Positions 5,812 through 7,688 of a stretch of DNA of 7,688 bases are shown here, piece by piece. The stretch's first letter is position 1. Each line of letters begins with the position of its first letter. The notes under the pieces were generated by a model, which ran no database searches, was not told where the DNA came from, and saw only the letters and a list, made by a program, of their open reading frames with translations. This stretch comes from Candidatus Yonathbacteria bacterium. Its GTDB lineage: Bacteria; Patescibacteriota; Minisyncoccia; Phycocordibacterales; UBA1550. The stretch covers positions 1 to 7,688 of the forward strand of contig JACQCY010000057.1 in assembly GCA_016201355.1 (NCBI GenBank). The letters run 5' to 3'. The position numbers were made by a program, and so were the translations under genes.

Positions 5812-5906
5812 GCCCTGCCACCTTGTACTGCCTTGCGCAGGCGCGACGGCGCGAGCAGAGCAATTTTTCAGCAGAAAAATATGTGTGCAGTACAAGGTGG
5901 CAGGGC
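5812..5906 (+). repeat. GC-rich structured element, copy 2, inside 20-bp inverted arms
   Basis: Bases 5812-5831 are the exact reverse complement of 5887-5906 (20 bp, starting GCCCTGCCACC). The 55-base interior contains CGGCGCGAG (5847-5855) and a hairpin ATTTTTC (5863-5869), AGCA, GAAAAAT (5874-5880), matching the element downstream of rplL. As RNA it would fold into a long stem with a structured cap; as DNA it could form a cruciform. No protein is encoded. It may double as a terminator or mRNA-protecting structure for the winged-helix gene. Confidence 0.7.
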
Positions 5907-5915
5907 GAGCGGGAG

Positions 5916-5924
5916 TTATCCACA
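5916..5924 (+). promoter_or_regulatory. Perfect DnaA-box sequence TTATCCACA
   Basis: The nine bases equal the strict consensus DnaA-binding site. It is a single copy, 29 bases upstream of the -10 of the next gene, without the cluster of boxes and AT-rich unwinding element of an origin. It could be a chance match or a DnaA-responsive promoter site. Confidence 0.3.
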
Positions 5925-5949
5925 GGGTTCTTCCATTTCCTTTACGAGG

Positions 5950-5958
5950 TGGTATAAT
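5950..5958 (+). promoter_or_regulatory. Predicted extended -10 promoter for the MscS-like gene
   Basis: TGG followed by a perfect TATAAT (5953-5958) is an extended -10. No good -35 is found 16-18 bases upstream. Transcription would start near 5965, leaving an 83-base 5' UTR that includes the hairpin at 6014-6032. Confidence 0.65.
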
Positions 5959-6013
5959 GAACGGGAAGGAATAAATATTATTAGTTATCAGGTTTTAATA
6001 AATTTAAGTTTAC

Positions 6014-6032
6014 GCGCAAGAAAATCTTGCGC
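6014..6032 (+). promoter_or_regulatory. Hairpin in the 5' UTR of the MscS-like gene
   Basis: GCGCAAGA (6014-6021) and TCTTGCGC (6025-6032) pair perfectly around loop AAA. The hairpin ends 15 bases before the ATG and directly before a weak AGGA (6033-6036), so it could affect ribosome access or mRNA stability. It could also be a protein-binding inverted repeat. Confidence 0.5.
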
Positions 6033-6047
6033 AGGACAATACAATAT

Positions 6048-6740
6048 ATGCAGTTATTTACAGATTGGGGAGTAAGTCTTAGTGATGCGTTTAACCAAGG
6101 TCTTGGAATAGAAATTATTAAATTCATTCCCAAGCTCGCGTTTGCCGTCATTATCTTTATCGCAGGGTGGGTTGTTGGTTTGGTTCTTGGCGAGATAATA
6201 GAAAAGATTGTCAATGCATCTAGAATCGACAGGCTTCTTGAAAGCGATGGGGCAAAAAACCTTCTTAATAAAGCAGGTTTCAATTTGAACACGGGAGCAT
6301 TTTTGGGAGGATTGGTAAAATGGTTCATCATTATTGGTTTTCTCGTTGCCGCTCTCGATGTATTTCAGCTTCAAGCAGTGAATGCTCTCTTGAGTATGGT
6401 TGTAATGCAGTTTATCCCTAACATTATCATTGCTTCACTTATTCTCATTGTAGGAGCATTCCTCGCTGAGTTTGTTCAGAAAATAACATCAGGAGCCGCA
6501 AAAGCTGTTGATGTAAAATCATCTGGGTTTGTTGGAGGAATTGCGCGATGGGCAATCTGGGTATTCACGATTATTGCCGCGCTTATGCAACTTCATATCG
6601 CGGATCAGATATTGAGCACACTCGTAACTGGTCTCGTAGCGATGCTCGCTCTTGCGGGCGGTCTCTCGTTTGGATTGGGAGGCAAGGATGCAGCATCTCG
6701 TTTTATCGAGAAGCTTCGTGGGGATATCTCAAATAGGTAA
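6048..6740 (+). CDS. MscS-related membrane protein made of two TM-helix repeats, no MscS cytoplasmic domain
   Basis: A 230-residue integral membrane protein with about five predicted helices (28-50, 85-105, 121-143, 165-182, 190-212). It contains an internal duplication: FIPKLAFAVIIFIAGWVVG at 27-44 and LGGLVKWFIIIGFLVAALDVF at 86-106 correspond to FIPNIIIASLILIVGAFLAEF at 122-142 and VGGIARWAIWVFTIIAALMQL at 162-182. This is the layout of the conserved TM-helix family related to mechanosensitive channels. The end AGGLSFGLGGKDAA (203-216) resembles the pore-lining TM3 of MscS, but the protein stops 14 residues later, so the beta-domain and C-terminal cage are absent. A role in osmotic response is inference. 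ATG 6048 is preferred over an in-frame TTG at 6027, which lies inside the hairpin arm. It has its own promoter and terminator and so is probably monocistronic. Confidence 0.85.
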   Translation: MQLFTDWGVSLSDAFNQGLGIEIIKFIPKLAFAVIIFIAGWVVGLVLGEIIEKIVNASRIDRLLESDGAKNLLNKAGFNLNTGAFLGGLVKWFIIIGFLVAALDVFQLQAVNALLSMVVMQFIPNIIIASLILIVGAFLAEFVQKITSGAAKAVDVKSSGFVGGIARWAIWVFTIIAALMQLHIADQILSTLVTGLVAMLALAGGLSFGLGGKDAASRFIEKLRGDISNR

Positions 6741-6774
6741 ATAGAATCTAGAAAGTAGCAAATAGAAAATAGAA
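6731..6774 (+). repeat. Short AAATAGAA-type repeats
   Basis: AAATAGAA occurs at 6739-6746, 6760-6767 and 6767-6774, with AAATAGGT at 6731-6738 overlapping the end of the MscS-like gene. It is A-rich simple sequence just before the terminator; no function is apparent. Confidence 0.45.
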
Positions 6775-6777
6775 GGA

Positions 6778-6817
6778 TGCACAGAAAAACCCGCCAAAAG
6801 GCGGGTTTTTCTGTGCA
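6778..6817 (+). terminator. Bidirectional intrinsic terminator
   Basis: Bases 6778-6795 are the exact reverse complement of 6800-6817, with loop AAAA. The core is AAAAACCCGCC/GGCGGGTTTTT, a textbook terminator stem with T run on + and, symmetrically, on the minus strand. A further TGCACAG/CTGTGCA extends the pairing beyond the T run to 18 bp. It ends the MscS-like transcript and isolates pyrH. Confidence 0.9.
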
Positions 6818-6861
6818 CTTCTGATATTTTCCTTGTTGATTTCCCTCAGTATCACTAATTA

Positions 6862-6870
6862 TGTTATAAT
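6862..6870 (+). promoter_or_regulatory. Predicted extended -10 promoter of pyrH
   Basis: TGT followed by a perfect TATAAT (6865-6870). A TTGATT at 6836-6841 is too far upstream (23-base gap) to be a normal -35. Expected start about 6877, giving a 5' UTR of about 14 bases with no Shine-Dalgarno. Confidence 0.7.
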
Positions 6871-6890
6871 ATCATTAAATATAAATAACA

Positions 6891-7607
6891 ATGAATCCTT
6901 CCCGCATCCTCCTCAAACTTTCTGGCGAACAATTCGCCGGCAAAAACTCTTTTGGTATTGATACTGATTTTCTTCTTGGCCTCGCAAAAGAAATTCACGA
7001 GGTCGTCACTGAGACAAAAGCGCAGATCGTCATCGTGGTCGGCGGAGGCAACTTTCTCCGTGGGGCAACGCTTTCAAAAAATGAAGCGACAATCGAGCGC
7101 GCAACCGCCGACTACATGGGTATGCTCGCAACGGTGATGAATGGCATGGCGTTCGTCGACATCCTCGAGCACTTCGGCCAACCAGCGCGTTTACAAACAC
7201 GCATTCGTATTGATTCGGTTGCAGAACCGTTCATTTGCAGACGCGCGATTCGTCATTTGGGAAAAGGGCGTGTGGTGGTGATTGGCGGAGGTACCGGCAA
7301 TCCATTCGTTACCACCGACACCGCGGCTGTGTCCACCGCGCTTGAACTCGGATGCGACCTTGTTCTCAAGGCGACAAAGGTGGACGGCGTGTATTCAAAA
7401 GACCCGCGCAGACATACTGATGCAATAAAGCTCGGCACCATTTCACACCTCGATGCAATAAAAGATGAGAATATTTCGGTGATGGACAATACCGCGATAT
7501 CACTCGCGATGGACAACAAACTTCCAATAATTGTGTTTGATCTGCTTACGAAGGGCAATATCAAGCGTATTGTAAATGGAGAGGAAGTGGGAACACTAGT
7601 GCGCTAA
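6891..7607 (+). CDS. pyrH: UMP kinase
   Basis: The 238-residue cytoplasmic enzyme phosphorylates UMP to UDP with ATP, an essential pyrimidine nucleotide step; bacterial PyrH is usually a hexamer controlled by UTP and GTP. Family signatures are all present: KLSGE (9-13), VVGGGNFLRG (49-58), DYMGMLATVMNGMAFVDILE (74-93), AEPFICRRAIRHLGKGRVVV (111-130), GGGTGNPFVTTDTAA (132-146), LKATKVDGVYSKDP (159-172) and VMDNTAISLAMDN (197-209). Length is normal. Base composition is more GC-rich than the neighbouring membrane gene, without other signs of transfer. The ATG at 6891 follows AAATAACA with no Shine-Dalgarno. It has its own promoter. In many bacteria frr follows pyrH; the window ends too early to see whether it does here. 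Confidence 0.98.
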   Translation: MNPSRILLKLSGEQFAGKNSFGIDTDFLLGLAKEIHEVVTETKAQIVIVVGGGNFLRGATLSKNEATIERATADYMGMLATVMNGMAFVDILEHFGQPARLQTRIRIDSVAEPFICRRAIRHLGKGRVVVIGGGTGNPFVTTDTAAVSTALELGCDLVLKATKVDGVYSKDPRRHTDAIKLGTISHLDAIKDENISVMDNTAISLAMDNKLPIIVFDLLTKGNIKRIVNGEEVGTLVR

Positions 7608-7641
7608 TGATCTTTCTACCACTGGGATGTAGATTCAAGAA

Positions 7642-7647
7642 TATAAT
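7642..7647 (+). promoter_or_regulatory. Possible -10 element downstream of pyrH
   Basis: TATAAT lies 34 bases after the pyrH stop, without the TG extension seen at the other promoters and without a clear -35. The final 81 bases contain no convincing gene start; an ATG at 7647 opens only six codons. It may serve a gene beyond the window. Confidence 0.3.
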
Positions 7648-7688
7648 GCAACACCTGTTGTCTTAAAGAATACCTCAACTGGCGTAAG

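Noticed and set aside
4948..5906. CRISPR array or insertion sequence suggested by the repeats
   Set aside because: There are only two copies of each repeat without regular spacers, and no transposase or cas gene is present.
5812..5958. Replication origin suggested by the DnaA box and palindrome
   Set aside because: Only one DnaA box, no AT-rich unwinding cluster, and no dnaA, dnaN or similar genes nearby.
5956..5973. Five-codon leader peptide starting at the ATG that overlaps the -10 of the MscS-like promoter
   Set aside because: The ATG lies upstream of the predicted transcription start, so it would not be on the mRNA.
6027..6047. TTG start seven codons upstream of the MscS-like ATG
   Set aside because: The TTG is part of the 3' arm of the 6014-6032 hairpin and the added residues (RRTIQY) do not improve the protein; ATG 6048 is better.
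5776..6075. A 99-codon frame across the region between the winged-helix and MscS-like genes
   Set aside because: It runs through the inverted-repeat element, the promoter and the start of the next gene, and its protein has no recognisable composition or motif.

Overview
The window looks like chromosomal DNA from an ultra-small bacterium of the Candidate Phyla Radiation (Patescibacteria, most like Parcubacteria). This placement is an inference. It rests on the near absence of Shine-Dalgarno sequences, AT-rich start contexts, extended -10 promoters with no clear -35, a winged-helix/nucleotidyltransferase-fold protein of a kind common in those genomes, and a very large secreted multidomain protein beside housekeeping genes. 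All genes are on the + strand; I found no credible minus-strand gene, tRNA, rRNA, CRISPR array or transposase.

Layout. 7-3540 encodes a 1177-residue secreted protein: signal peptide, a domain resembling zinc-dependent phospholipase C/P1 nuclease, a Pro/Thr/Gln-rich linker, two tandem copies of a four-cysteine domain I do not recognise, and C-terminal Ig-like domains. A possible 47-codon membrane peptide follows (3550-3693); its last codons contain a good promoter for the next operon. 3702-3902 is a roughly 200-nt 5' leader with an L10-leader-like RNA at its very start and a strong hairpin further down, followed by rplJ (3903-4505) and rplL (4570-4965), the ribosomal stalk proteins. 4966-5143 is packed with structured DNA: a duplicated palindrome, a GC-rich element and a 33-bp perfect hairpin. 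5144-5761 is the winged-helix/nucleotidyltransferase-fold protein, possibly translated from a leaderless message. 5762-6047 carries a second copy of the GC-rich element inside 20-bp inverted arms, a perfect DnaA-box sequence and a promoter. 6048-6740 is an MscS-related membrane protein without the MscS cytoplasmic domains. An 18-bp bidirectional terminator (6778-6817) separates it from pyrH (6891-7607, UMP kinase). The last 81 bases hold only a possible promoter.

How the parts relate. rplJ-rplL is a classic autoregulated operon, and the sequence suggests control in its leader by alternative RNA pairing. The other genes look like separate transcription units with their own promoters. The most unusual material is intergenic: two related copies of a short GC-rich element with a TTTTC-AGCA-GAAAA hairpin, each just downstream of a stop codon and each enclosed by locus-specific inverted arms. 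The two four-cysteine repeats in the large surface protein are the other feature I could not assign to a known family.
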